DNA of 63,836 nt from Bacteroidota bacterium (GTDB taxonomy: Bacteria; Bacteroidota; Ignavibacteria; Kryptoniales; JAKASW01). Where the stretch lies: positions 1-63,836 of the forward strand of contig JAMCXB010000054.1 in NCBI GenBank assembly GCA_023480735.1, written 5' to 3'. Within the stretch, counting starts at the first letter, position 1. The number at the start of each line of letters is the position of its first letter. The notes below the pieces were generated by a model. It made no database searches, was not told where the DNA came from, and saw only the letters and a list, made by a program, of their open reading frames with translations. The position numbers and the translations under genes are program-made. Shown one piece after another: positions 44,999 through 53,567 of the stretch.

Positions 44999-45657
44999 GC
45001 GGCGTACCTCAGCCTTAACTCCTCAAGCCTGACCGCTTCCTCGATCTTGTAAGAACCGATCCGGGTTCTTACGAGATCGGTCAAAACAGCACCGCATCCC
45101 AGTTCTTCGCCGATGTCCCTGGCAAGACTTCTTACATAAGTACCGCTCGAGCAGACGATTCGCAATTGTAGCAGCGGGGGCATGAAATTTTCGATGCGAA
45201 TCCCTTGAATGGTTACAACTTTCGGCTTAAGGTCCGGTTTTACTCCGCGCCTCGCCAAATTGTACGCACGTTTACCGTTAACCCATGTCGCAGAATAGTC
45301 GGGAGGTACCTGTTCTATTTTACCTTTAAACTTCTCTAATACCTCTTCGATCCTGTTCGATGGGATATTCACGCTCGACGTTTGTTCGACCAGTTCGGTT
45401 TCAAGGTCATGGCTCTTGGATACCACACCCAGCCTCAACGTCGCCAGGTATTCCTTGTCTAGTTTCAGGAAACTGGTCATTGACTTCGTCTCGGTGCCGG
45501 TGAGAAGGATCAACAATCCCTCTGCCAGGGGATCAAGAGTCCCTGAGTGGCCGACTTTCTTCAGGTTGAGTTCTCTGCGTACTCGCCTGACAACCTCGAA
45601 TGAGGTTAAACCCTTGGGCTTATAAACCAGGATAACCATGTCTCGATCAGTTGTCAT
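44995..45657 (-). CDS. truB: tRNA pseudouridine-55 synthase
   Basis: Makes pseudouridine 55 in the T loop of tRNAs. KPKGLTSFEVVRRVRR and GHSGTLDPLAEGLL carry the catalytic aspartate; YSATWVNGKRAYNLARRG and CSSGTYVRSLARDIGEELGC follow. 220 residues, without the C-terminal PUA extension of the E. coli enzyme. It overlaps rbfA by 11 bases. Confidence 0.96.
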   Translation of the reverse strand: MTTDRDMVILVYKPKGLTSFEVVRRVRRELNLKKVGHSGTLDPLAEGLLILLTGTETKSMTSFLKLDKEYLATLRLGVVSKSHDLETELVEQTSSVNIPSNRIEEVLEKFKGKIEQVPPDYSATWVNGKRAYNLARRGVKPDLKPKVVTIQGIRIENFMPPLLQLRIVCSSGTYVRSLARDIGEELGCGAVLTDLVRTRIGSYKIEEAVRLEELRLRYAA

Positions 45658-45997
45658 CGTTTCGATGTGTTTTCTTCAGTAATTCCTCAATATTGGCGAC
45701 GTAGTCCATTGTGTCATCGACAAAAAAAGCAATCTCCGGCGTAAATTTCAAGCGCACCTTGGCACCGATGAATTGACGTATATCCTTCTTTGCCTCATTC
45801 AACAAAAATAGGGTTCGTTCCTTTACCTTGACATCTCCGAAAATGCTCACATAAATACGCGCCAACCTTAAATCGGGAGACATCGTAACCTTCGTGACAG
45901 TGATAAAGCCCATCTCAGAAGTGCGGTAATCGCGCTCTATCAACAGACTAATCTCTTCTTGTATCAGATGACCGACCTTTTCAGTTCTGACGGACAT
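45647..45997 (-). CDS. rbfA: 30S ribosome-binding factor A
   Basis: Single KH-like domain that binds the 30S subunit during 16S maturation and cold adaptation. VGHLIQEEISLLIERDY, VTMSPDLRLARIYVSIFG and KFTPEIAFFVDDT are family blocks. I chose ATG 45997 (MSVRTEKVG) as the family start; an in-frame ATG at 46030 with AAGG upstream is possible. It follows infB directly. Confidence 0.93.
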   Translation of the reverse strand: MSVRTEKVGHLIQEEISLLIERDYRTSEMGFITVTKVTMSPDLRLARIYVSIFGDVKVKERTLFLLNEAKKDIRQFIGAKVRLKFTPEIAFFVDDTMDYVANIEELLKKTHRNDDN

Positions 45998-46032
45998 ATC
46001 ACAATCTCTTCTTTCTCCTACGAGCATCAACC

Positions 46033-48915
46033 TTACGCGAGTGTGCGCTGAGTCTCGACTATCGTGTAGGCTTCGATCGTGTCTCCGGTCTTAATGTCGT
46101 TGAAGTTCTCTAGGCTTACGCCGCACTCGTAACCGTCTTCAACCTCTCTCACATCATCCTTGAACCTTTTCAGGGAAGCGATACTCCCTTCAAATACCAC
46201 GATTCCGTCACGCACCAGTCTTACTCGGTTGTTCCTCTGGATTCTACCGCTTGTCACGTAGCACCCAGCGACGGTGCCAAACTTCGGTACCTTGAAGATC
46301 TGCCGAACATCAAGAGACCCGACGACATCCTCGCGAATCTCCGGACTGAGCAAACCTTCCAATCCCTTTCGCACGCTCTCGATAGCATCGTAGATAATGC
46401 TGTAGAGTCTTATATCGACCGATTCGGATTCTGCCAGCTTCCTCGCAGCGGAGCTCGGCCTGACGTGAAAACCGAGGATAATTGCGTTCGAGGCTGCGGC
46501 AAGAAGAACGTCCGATTCGGATATCGCGCCAACTCCCTTATGAATAACCTGAACCCTCACCTCGTCATTTGAAAGCTTCGCAAGTGAGTCGCTCAGCGCT
46601 TCAACAGAGCCGTCGACGTCTCCCTTCACAACGATGCTGAGCTGCTTGACCATGCCTTCCTTGATCTCTTTGGAGAGATCCTCCAGCGTGACGTGATGGC
46701 GGGTTCCGCGCATATCCTGTTCGCGCTTAATTATCTTTCTCCGATTGCTTATATCTCTTGCCATTTTCTCATTGGCGACCGAGACGATAGTGTCTCCGGC
46801 ATACGGCAGTTCATCAAAACCAATAACCTGTACCGGCATGGCTGGAGAAGCGGCGTCGATCCTGTTGCCTCTTTCGTCTGTCATGGCTCGGACTTTTCCG
46901 CTGCTCGTGCCGGCGACGAACGAATCTCCGATTTTCAAAGTACCCTTCTGGACAAGAACCGTTGCAACGGCACCGCGACCTCTGTCGAGAGTAGACTCTA
47001 TAACGACACCTCTCGCAAGCCTGTCAGGATTTGCCCTCAGATCAAGGATCTCAGCTTCGAGCAACACCTTCTCGAGAAGAAGTTCTACGTTCGTACCTTT
47101 CTTCGCAGAAATTTCAACCGACTGCGCCTTGCCGCCCCATTCTTCCAAGAGCACACCTTGATCGGAAAGCTGTTTTCGTATCCGATCAGGATTAGCTTCA
47201 GGCCTGTCAATTTTGTTTATCGCGACGATCATTGGAACGTTCGCAGCACGTGCGTGATTTATTGCCTCGATCGTTTGCGGCATAACATTGTCATCCGCAG
47301 CCACGACAAGGATAACGATATCGGTTGCCTGAGCCCCTCTGGCACGCATTGCGGTGAACGCCTCGTGCCCGGGGGTATCGAGAAACGTTATTTGCTTCCG
47401 GTTGGACAGTCTGACTTGATAAGCGCCGATGTGTTGAGTGATACCGCCCGCTTCTCCGGCTACGACATTTGTCTGCCTTATGAAATCTAGGAGTGAGGTC
47501 TTACCATGGTCGACATGTCCCATGATAGTCACAACCGGCGGCCGGGGCTGCAGAGTATCGAGTGCATCAGCCCTGTCTTCCAGGACTTCATCAGTGTACT
47601 CTTCCTGCAGCTCGACTTCGTAACCGAAATCATCGGCCAGAAGCGTTATTGTTTCCAGATCCAACCTCTGGTTTATCGAAACCATGAGTCCGAACGAGAT
47701 GCATTTCGAAATCACGTCGGCAACATCGACGCTCATCTGCTTTGCCAACTCTCCGACTGAGACAAATTCCGTAAGCCTCAGCTTTCGCTTCTCGCTTTCC
47801 TGCTTCTCTATCTCGCGCTGTTGAGCTTCAAATTTTTCTTTTCTCTTCTTCTTGCGAAGTGCCGCACGATCGCTTTCTCCGCCGTCCTCCAGGCTCGCCA
47901 TCGTCCGCTGAAATGCCAGTTCAACCTCTGCCTGGTCCACATCGGGATGTTTCCCCTTTTTCTTCTTGCGCTTCTTAAGCTCTTCTTCCGTCACTACCGG
48001 AGCGACGGTCGTTGTGTCAGGGGCGCTGTTCTCCTCGCGGATCTTCTTTCTTTTCTTCTTCTTCTTCTTGTGGGCTTGAGTCTCGGTTTCAAGCTGAGCC
48101 GCAGCCTCCTTGGTCTTCTTCTGAGCCTCTTCCAACTCTTTCCGAAGACGCATCTCCTCCTCTGTTATCCTCTGCCCTGTCTGCAGATCGATTCTTCCGC
48201 GGATCTTCAGCCCTTTTTCTTCTTTCGGAGGGGGCGGCGGTTCTTGTGCCGGCGGCTCCTTAACAGGCTCAGCAGATTTTGGCCCGACGACCTTCACATC
48301 TGTAATCTCAGCGTGAACAGCCGGCATTTCAGCCTTCGCCGTTTCCTGTTTCACTCGATCTTCCACAGGCCTGCTTTCGGGCTCCTTCTCCGAAGGAATT
48401 TCTTTGAGAGAGGCTTGTTCTTCAAGAGCCTTTGCAGTCAACGGCTCGGCTCCGACGATAGGCCGTTCTCCTTCGGTCGGTTCTGCCTTTGCCGCATGTT
48501 CAGCGGCTTCTGCCGTCTCAGCAGCAGACTGAGCTTGGACCGGAAGATTTTCCGGCTCTTTGGCTCTGGCCTCTTCCTCTTGTAATGCCGTTCCTGGAAC
48601 CGGCAGCGTCTCTATTTTCGGCTCGACTACCGGCTGCTTTTCAACGCTGACAGTGTCGACGAGCTTCTTTACTACAATCTTTTCTTCCTGCTTCTCGCTC
48701 AGCTGTTCTTTGATCCTTTGACGCTTCCCTACCTGGTCGAGCTCCTTCTTGAAGTGCGCAGCAAGTTCGGCATACATCTGTTCGTCAACCGATGATGTAC
48801 GCTTCACTTTGTCATGTCCCTTGCTCTTTAGAAAATCCACTATCTGGTCTGCAGAGACCTGAAATTCAGAAGCGACTTTTGTTACTAGTTTTTTCTTGGT
48901 TGCAGTTTCAGCCAT
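46033..48915 (-). CDS. infB: Translation initiation factor IF-2
   Basis: GTPase that delivers initiator tRNA to the 30S subunit. 960 residues: an IF2-N domain (1-55), a long low-complexity Lys/Glu/Ala/Pro linker (about 70-390), a second IF2-N-like region (LTEFVSVGELAKQMSVDVADVI), then the G domain with GHVDHGKT, DTPGHEAF and NKID, and beta-barrel and C-terminal fMet-tRNA domains. The long charged linker gives the region an odd composition. It lies 25 bases after nusA. Confidence 0.97.
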   Translation of the reverse strand: MAETATKKKLVTKVASEFQVSADQIVDFLKSKGHDKVKRTSSVDEQMYAELAAHFKKELDQVGKRQRIKEQLSEKQEEKIVVKKLVDTVSVEKQPVVEPKIETLPVPGTALQEEEARAKEPENLPVQAQSAAETAEAAEHAAKAEPTEGERPIVGAEPLTAKALEEQASLKEIPSEKEPESRPVEDRVKQETAKAEMPAVHAEITDVKVVGPKSAEPVKEPPAQEPPPPPKEEKGLKIRGRIDLQTGQRITEEEMRLRKELEEAQKKTKEAAAQLETETQAHKKKKKKRKKIREENSAPDTTTVAPVVTEEELKKRKKKKGKHPDVDQAEVELAFQRTMASLEDGGESDRAALRKKKRKEKFEAQQREIEKQESEKRKLRLTEFVSVGELAKQMSVDVADVISKCISFGLMVSINQRLDLETITLLADDFGYEVELQEEYTDEVLEDRADALDTLQPRPPVVTIMGHVDHGKTSLLDFIRQTNVVAGEAGGITQHIGAYQVRLSNRKQITFLDTPGHEAFTAMRARGAQATDIVILVVAADDNVMPQTIEAINHARAANVPMIVAINKIDRPEANPDRIRKQLSDQGVLLEEWGGKAQSVEISAKKGTNVELLLEKVLLEAEILDLRANPDRLARGVVIESTLDRGRGAVATVLVQKGTLKIGDSFVAGTSSGKVRAMTDERGNRIDAASPAMPVQVIGFDELPYAGDTIVSVANEKMARDISNRRKIIKREQDMRGTRHHVTLEDLSKEIKEGMVKQLSIVVKGDVDGSVEALSDSLAKLSNDEVRVQVIHKGVGAISESDVLLAAASNAIILGFHVRPSSAARKLAESESVDIRLYSIIYDAIESVRKGLEGLLSPEIREDVVGSLDVRQIFKVPKFGTVAGCYVTSGRIQRNNRVRLVRDGIVVFEGSIASLKRFKDDVREVEDGYECGVSLENFNDIKTGDTIEAYTIVETQRTLA

Positions 48916-48940
48916 GCTGAGAGTAGCCTTTCTTTAGAAC

Positions 48941-50248
48941 CTATTCATCTTGTGATTCGTTTTCAGGTTCCTCTTCGAGTTCCTTCCGCATCATTTCTTT
49001 TAACTTCTGCACTTCTTCTTCCGGGATGTCCACATCAGACTTTATCTCGTCTTCCGTAGCATCCAGAACGTTTCTCGCAGTCAGGTAACCGGCATCGAGA
49101 AACTTTGTCAGGAGTTCTTCGCCGAGCTCTTCCTTAAACTCCGACAGGTCTATATCGTACATTTCAGCTTCCTGCTTCTCCCGTCCCTGGCCTTTTGATT
49201 CCGGGGCAGCGCCTTCTCGCATAAGGTCTATGTCGAATCCCGTAAGCCTCGATGCTAGCTTGACGTTGATTCCCTCTTTCCCGATGGCGATCGATTCCTG
49301 GTTGTTGTCCACCCAGACCTGCGCCTTGCGGCCAGCAAGTTCCATCTCAACTCTCGTGACCTTTGCAGGCGTCAAAGAACGCTCGACAAATACGGCTGGT
49401 TCTTCTGAGAACAGGAGAACATCTATGTTTTCATTATTCAACTCGCGAACTATCGAGTGTATTCTCACTCCCTTCATGCCGACACACGCGCCAACCGCAT
49501 CGACTCTTGAATCGGTGGAAAGGACCGCAACCTTTGCCCTTTTTCCCGGATCACGTGCGATAGCTCTTATCTCGACAACTCCGTCAAAGATCTCCGGGAT
49601 TTCCATCTCGAAAAGCTTCTTGAGGAACATAGGATCGGCTCTGGATATAATAACCTGCGGCCCCGAAGTTCCCTTTCGAACTTCCTTGACGACGGCGCGG
49701 ACGGTGGAGTTCTTTCTGTAGTGCTCGTTCGAGATCTGTTCCGACCTTGGCAGGAAAAGCTCTCGTCTATTGTGGTTTACCAGTATGAAATCCCGCTTCA
49801 CTTGATAGATTTCACCGACGACAATTTCACCGATCATCTTGTTGTACTCGTCGTAGATCACATTCTTTTCGTACTCGTGAAGCCTCTGAAGAAATGTCTG
49901 CCTGGCAAATACCACGAGACGTCTCCCGAGTGTTTCCGGTGAGATCTCTTCCGGATACTGGTCTCCGATATCGAAGTCGCCGTCGGGCTCAATTTGCTTG
50001 ACCGCCTCAAGACTAATTTCTTTACCCGGATTTTCTACATTCTCAACGATACCCTTTATCACATATATTTCAATCTCACCGCGATCAACGTTCGTCACGA
50101 TGTCTGTCTCAACATCCTCGCCGTATTTCTTCTTTACGATTCCCGAGAAGACTTCTTCCAATATTTCAGAAACGACTTCTTTGTCGATGCCTTTCTCTTT
50201 CGCAATTTCTGCCGCGGCAGATATGATCTCATTCTTCTCAGCGTGCAT
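48941..50248 (-). CDS. nusA: Transcription termination/antitermination factor NusA
   Basis: Binds RNA polymerase and nascent RNA, enhancing pausing and intrinsic termination. 435 residues: N-terminal polymerase-binding domain, S1 (GEIVVGEIYQVKRDFILVNH), KH1/KH2 (DAVGACVGMKGVRI, SIAIGKEGINVKLASRLTGFDID), and a helix-hairpin-helix acidic tail (EELLTKFLDAGYLTARNVLDAT ... EPENESQDE). Second gene of the operon, after rimP. Its product may act on the terminator in the operon's own leader (50726-50754). Confidence 0.97.
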   Translation of the reverse strand: MHAEKNEIISAAAEIAKEKGIDKEVVSEILEEVFSGIVKKKYGEDVETDIVTNVDRGEIEIYVIKGIVENVENPGKEISLEAVKQIEPDGDFDIGDQYPEEISPETLGRRLVVFARQTFLQRLHEYEKNVIYDEYNKMIGEIVVGEIYQVKRDFILVNHNRRELFLPRSEQISNEHYRKNSTVRAVVKEVRKGTSGPQVIISRADPMFLKKLFEMEIPEIFDGVVEIRAIARDPGKRAKVAVLSTDSRVDAVGACVGMKGVRIHSIVRELNNENIDVLLFSEEPAVFVERSLTPAKVTRVEMELAGRKAQVWVDNNQESIAIGKEGINVKLASRLTGFDIDLMREGAAPESKGQGREKQEAEMYDIDLSEFKEELGEELLTKFLDAGYLTARNVLDATEDEIKSDVDIPEEEVQKLKEMMRKELEEEPENESQDE

Positions 50249-50259
50249 TTATCCTCCTG

Positions 50260-50718
50260 TCACCATCTTATTTTTGCTCTCGCTTCAATTATCGAATCAA
50301 ATCCTAGTTCAACCGAAGCCGTTCCCGTTTTAAACACTATGGTCTCATCAGTAAATTCAGTTAAGTCGCCTTCTATCTCTTTAACCTCAGACCCATCTCG
50401 GTATTTCACAGACATGAGCCTTCCGATATTGCTCTTGAATTGCCTCTTGTCTTTCAGGGGAACACCCACTCCCGGCGACGAGACCTCCAACCGAAAGTTG
50501 CCGCCGAGGAGTTGTGAGGATTCTAGCAGTGGCAATATTTCCCTGCTGATTTCAGCACACTGATTGATCGTGATCCCCTTCTCAGTATCGCAGAACACTT
50601 CAAGCAGCTCCTTTCTTCCATCGCCCTTTATGGCCAGTTCCACCAAAAAAGCTCCCTTGCGCTCAATCGCGGGGCTTAGAAGTGTCTTCAATTCTCGTGT
50701 TTTCTCTATTTTTTCCAT
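50260..50718 (-). CDS. rimP: Ribosome maturation factor RimP
   Basis: 152 residues; needed for maturation of the 30S subunit. LVELAIKGDGRKELLEVFCDTEKGITINQCAEISREI (in pieces) and FRLEVSSPGVGVPLKDKRQFKSNIGR are family hallmarks. The ribosome binding site AGAGGA directly follows the T-run of an intrinsic terminator, so rimP is made only when transcription reads through that terminator. Confidence 0.95.
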   Translation of the reverse strand: MEKIEKTRELKTLLSPAIERKGAFLVELAIKGDGRKELLEVFCDTEKGITINQCAEISREILPLLESSQLLGGNFRLEVSSPGVGVPLKDKRQFKSNIGRLMSVKYRDGSEVKEIEGDLTEFTDETIVFKTGTASVELGFDSIIEARAKIRW

Positions 50719-50725
50719 GTCCTCT

Positions 50726-50754
50726 AAAAAAAATAGCCCAGAAATTCCGGGCTA
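50726..50754 (-). terminator. Intrinsic terminator (attenuator) in the leader of the rimP-nusA operon
   Basis: On the minus strand UAGCCCGG pairs with CUGGGCUA (8 pairs including one G-U, 5-base loop AAUUU) and is followed at once by eight U. It lies between the likely promoter and the rimP ATG at 50718. No gene on this strand ends just upstream, so it is not a normal gene-end terminator. Confidence 0.8.
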
Positions 50755-50772
50755 AGCGTCGGAGTCAGTTAA

Positions 50773-50801
50773 AATATAGCTCCAGATAATTACTTTTTCA
50801 A
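50773..50801 (-). promoter_or_regulatory. Sigma-70-type promoter of the rimP-nusA-infB operon
   Basis: TTGAAA (50801-50796), 17-base spacer, TATATT (50778-50773). Both boxes are close to consensus with ideal spacing. Transcription should begin near 50765, giving a leader of about 45 bases that is mostly the terminator hairpin. Confidence 0.7.
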
Positions 50802-50908
50802 CCCTTTAAGGCTTCACTCCCGGGCGTCGGCTCCGAGTTTTTCATTTGCTTTCGTGAGATTCTTTTAGTAAAGTTGGAATGATATCGGAACTAAAAAAGG
50901 GGGATTTT

Positions 50909-51559
50909 ATGTCAGGGCTAAGAATTTTGCATCTGGCAGTATTTTCCGTCCTTTTATTTGGCTGCTCGATGTTTGGTGGACTGGGTTCAAACGCCGTTCC
51001 GCCAATGCTGATCCAAAAGACGGCTTTCCCGCCTCTTCCTTCCAATTTGGCCTCCAAGACTTTCGATCTGAAAACCGACTTGATAATCAGCAGGACAGGA
51101 TCGGTAGTCCGTGCGGAGTTGCTGAACTCTAGCGGAGATCCGAAATGGGATTCCATGGCGGTGAGAAACATAATGAATTGGAAATACTCACCGGCTACTT
51201 TGAACGGGAAGCCGATTCAAATGAGGATTTCACAAGTCGCTCACGTCATTTACGCACCTCCTCTTACGATGATCCTGTCACAAATCGTCTGTACGACCGC
51301 CGAAGAAGCTGATTCCGTCTTCAATGCCCTTCAAAACGGCAAGAGCTTTGATTCATTAGTCAGCGAAATTTCACCTACTGGTTCTGTTATCAACAGCGGC
51401 TATCTTGGTGAAGTTGATATTCGCCAGTATTCCGAAGAGATACAGAAAGAACTCCAGAAGCTACAAGTCAACAGCTATACTCCACCGTTGCGCCTCGGCA
51501 TATACTATGCAATATTCATGAGACATCAGTACGCAAGGATTGAAGCGCTTCCCCGCTAG
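50909..51559 (+). CDS. Lipoprotein with TonB-C-like and parvulin-like domains
   Basis: 216 residues from the ATG at 50909, preceded by AAGGGGGA. A lipoprotein signal ends in LLFGC, with C19 the expected lipidated residue. Residues about 50-118 (FDLKTDLIISRTGSVVRAEL, WDSMAVRNIMNWKYSPATLNG) resemble the C-terminal domain of TonB, including the 'W.Y.PA..NG.P' strand. Residues about 122-210 (ILSQIVCTTAEEADSVFNAL, GKSFDSLVSE, SGYLGEVD) resemble a parvulin PPIase. I do not recall this combination as a named family. It is divergent from the nusA operon and stands alone. A role in outer-membrane protein folding or envelope contact is an inference. Confidence 0.7.
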   Translation: MSGLRILHLAVFSVLLFGCSMFGGLGSNAVPPMLIQKTAFPPLPSNLASKTFDLKTDLIISRTGSVVRAELLNSSGDPKWDSMAVRNIMNWKYSPATLNGKPIQMRISQVAHVIYAPPLTMILSQIVCTTAEEADSVFNALQNGKSFDSLVSEISPTGSVINSGYLGEVDIRQYSEEIQKELQKLQVNSYTPPLRLGIYYAIFMRHQYARIEALPR

Positions 51560-51750
51560 GCTTGTTAGTGTGTCGAAAGACTTTGTAACTTGGACGGCCG
51601 ATTAGTAAATTTATCGCAACAGCCGTTGGGTCAGCAACATTCAGCCGGCACGTTCACTGTGACAGAAGTACGTCGGCCCGCAGCAGCTCCGCAATAGGGA
51701 AACACTCTGCTACGGACGCACAGTCGCTGAGATGCCCGAGGACTTAGACT

Positions 51751-51837
51751 GGAGAGGTGCGAGAGTGGTTGAATCGACCGGTCTTGAAAACCGGAATACC
51801 CTTAGGGGTATCGAGGGTTCGAATCCCTCCCTCTCCG
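51751..51837 (+). tRNA. tRNA-Ser (anticodon UGA)
   Basis: 87 bases. The acceptor stem is GGAGAGG/CCTCTCC, the anticodon stem CCGGT/ACCGG holds loop CTTGAAA (anticodon TGA), a long variable arm (ATACCCTTAGGGGTAT) marks class II, and the T arm is GAGGGTTCGAATCCCTC. CCA is not encoded. Confidence 0.96.
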
Positions 51838-52133
51838 CAAATGTTCATTGTTCACACCCGTGATTCCGAACTGCCTGACACGAATTACTCCGGGCAGACG
51901 AACCATATTATGAGACATGCACGGGGGGGAACGGCCCAGAAATGACCCGGAAACGAGACATGTTCACCCCCTCTCCCTGATTTAATTTCCCAGCCGCAGA
52001 ACCACCACCAAGACATCCTGTACGAACAGAGATTCTCATTCCACAGAATGAAGTTTCGATTTCCGAGTACGAGCGATGAGGAAATCGTCGGCACACAAAT
52101 TTCACAGGCACTTTAAACTGCATGGAGAAGTAA
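51838..52133. other. Intergenic stretch before the oxidase genes
   Basis: Nearly 300 bases with no gene or clear hairpin. It must hold the promoter for the oxidase pair starting at 52134, but I see no convincing boxes. Confidence 0.4.
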
Positions 52134-53567
52134 ATGCATTATCCTTGGTGGTACGTTCCGAACTTCACGGCTCCCATGTTGATTGCAGGCATAGCAACAA
52201 TTCATGTATTCGTTTCCCTGTATGCGGTAGGCGGCGGCATCGTCCTGGCCGGGGAGGTCTCTCACGCTTACAGGATCAATGACAAATCAGCGCTTGATTA
52301 CCTCAGAACCCACACTCTCTTCTTCATTCTGCTTACAGTCGTTTTCGGCGCGATCACAGGAGTCGGGATCTGGTGGACGATCGGTTTAGCGTCCCCCCTT
52401 GCAACCGAATCTTTAATACACATCTTCGTTTTCGGTTGGGCGATGGAATACGTGTTCTTTGTCATCGAAATCGTCTCAGCGTTTATATTCCATTACTATT
52501 GGGGAAGACTTGCCCCGAATGTCCATGCAACCGTCGGATGGATATATGCGGTTTCCGCATATATCAGCCTCGTTCTCATAACCGGGATTACGGCATTCCA
52601 GCTAGACATCGGGAACTGGACTCCGGAGAAAGGAATGTGGTCGGCGTTCTTCAATCCACAGACAATCCCCCAGATCCTGGCAAGGTCCGGTGCGTCATTG
52701 CTCCTTGCATCGCTGTACATTTATTTACATGCGGCGTTCAAGCTCAAGAATCACCCCCAGCTGCGTTCTCTCATCGAAAATCGCATTTCAAAATGGGGTA
52801 TGGCCAGTGCGGCACTTGTAACGGCTGGCGGAGCATGGTGGTACGTCAATATTCCGGAAAGCGCAAGATCGGCCCTTGCAGGAGCAAGTGCTTTGAACAT
52901 CCTTACCGCCTTGATATTCCTCGCATCTGCCGTCGTATTTTTCATGTTGTATTTCGGCCCTTACAGGCACCCGGGATGGCTGAACCCAGGATTTGCCATC
53001 CTTTACTTCCTCCTTGGGATTGCCGCGACCGGGACCGGAGAATTCATTCGGGAAGGCGTGCGAAAGCCTTACATCGTATACAACTACGTGACAGGCAATA
53101 ACGTGCTGGTCTCGGAAATTCCGAAGCTGCAGGCAACGGGCTATCTGAACGGCGGCGTCTGGACAAAGGCATACATGAGACAGCAATACCCGCGGGTAAT
53201 GACGACAGACGGCAATATCGACTACAACAAACTGCTAGAATTGCCAACGACCGATCAGTTGAGAGTCGGCGAAGTGCTGTTCCAGTACCACTGCAATGAT
53301 TGTCACTCCACGAGAGGTTTCTCAGGCATCGACAGACTGACGCAAGGATGGAACAAGGACATGGTAAGCACCGTCGTAACACATTTGGATAAGGCGCATT
53401 TCTTCATGCCGCCTTGGTGCGGAAATGACACTGAAGCGGCTCTGCTTACGAAATACATTCTGTCGCTCTCGGAGCCAGCTCCCCCGGGCATGAAGTTTTC
53501 GTACGCGGGCGACTCGGAAGACGGTTCGACTACGGACGTAATTGCCAGAGAGGAGAAAAACAGATGA
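52134..53567 (+). CDS. Cytochrome bd-like oxidase subunit I with C-terminal cytochrome c domain
   Basis: 477 residues, membrane protein with about eight to nine spans in the first 310 residues, then a soluble domain. The core resembles CydA: H24 in span 1 (ATIHVF, candidate haem ligand), acidic residues E92, E105 and E112 in a helix, H120, and a conserved-looking REGVRKPY block (306-313) where CydA has GRQP. The usual quinol-binding Q loop is not evident. The C-terminal domain has the haem c site CNDCH (387-391) and a candidate axial Met in FFMPPW. This is the layout reported for non-quinol ('OR-C') branches of the cytochrome bd superfamily. Electrons may arrive from a cytochrome c rather than quinol. 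GGAG lies 8 bases before the ATG. It overlaps the next gene by 4 bases. Confidence 0.8.
   Translation: MHYPWWYVPNFTAPMLIAGIATIHVFVSLYAVGGGIVLAGEVSHAYRINDKSALDYLRTHTLFFILLTVVFGAITGVGIWWTIGLASPLATESLIHIFVFGWAMEYVFFVIEIVSAFIFHYYWGRLAPNVHATVGWIYAVSAYISLVLITGITAFQLDIGNWTPEKGMWSAFFNPQTIPQILARSGASLLLASLYIYLHAAFKLKNHPQLRSLIENRISKWGMASAALVTAGGAWWYVNIPESARSALAGASALNILTALIFLASAVVFFMLYFGPYRHPGWLNPGFAILYFLLGIAATGTGEFIREGVRKPYIVYNYVTGNNVLVSEIPKLQATGYLNGGVWTKAYMRQQYPRVMTTDGNIDYNKLLELPTTDQLRVGEVLFQYHCNDCHSTRGFSGIDRLTQGWNKDMVSTVVTHLDKAHFFMPPWCGNDTEAALLTKYILSLSEPAPPGMKFSYAGDSEDGSTTDVIAREEKNR

Noticed and set aside
48012..48585. Long plus-strand frames rich in Leu, Phe and Arg opposite infB
   Set aside because: Produced by the low-complexity Lys/Glu/Ala linker of IF-2 on the other strand; no start signals.
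51560..51750. Signal recognition particle RNA or other standard ncRNA
   Set aside because: The conserved SRP core (GGAAGGAAGCAGC-like) is absent, and nothing matches 6S, tmRNA or RNase P features that I can recognise.
51757..51945. Plus-strand open frame of 62 residues
   Set aside because: It is the translation of the tRNA-Ser gene and its flank, a frequent false gene call.
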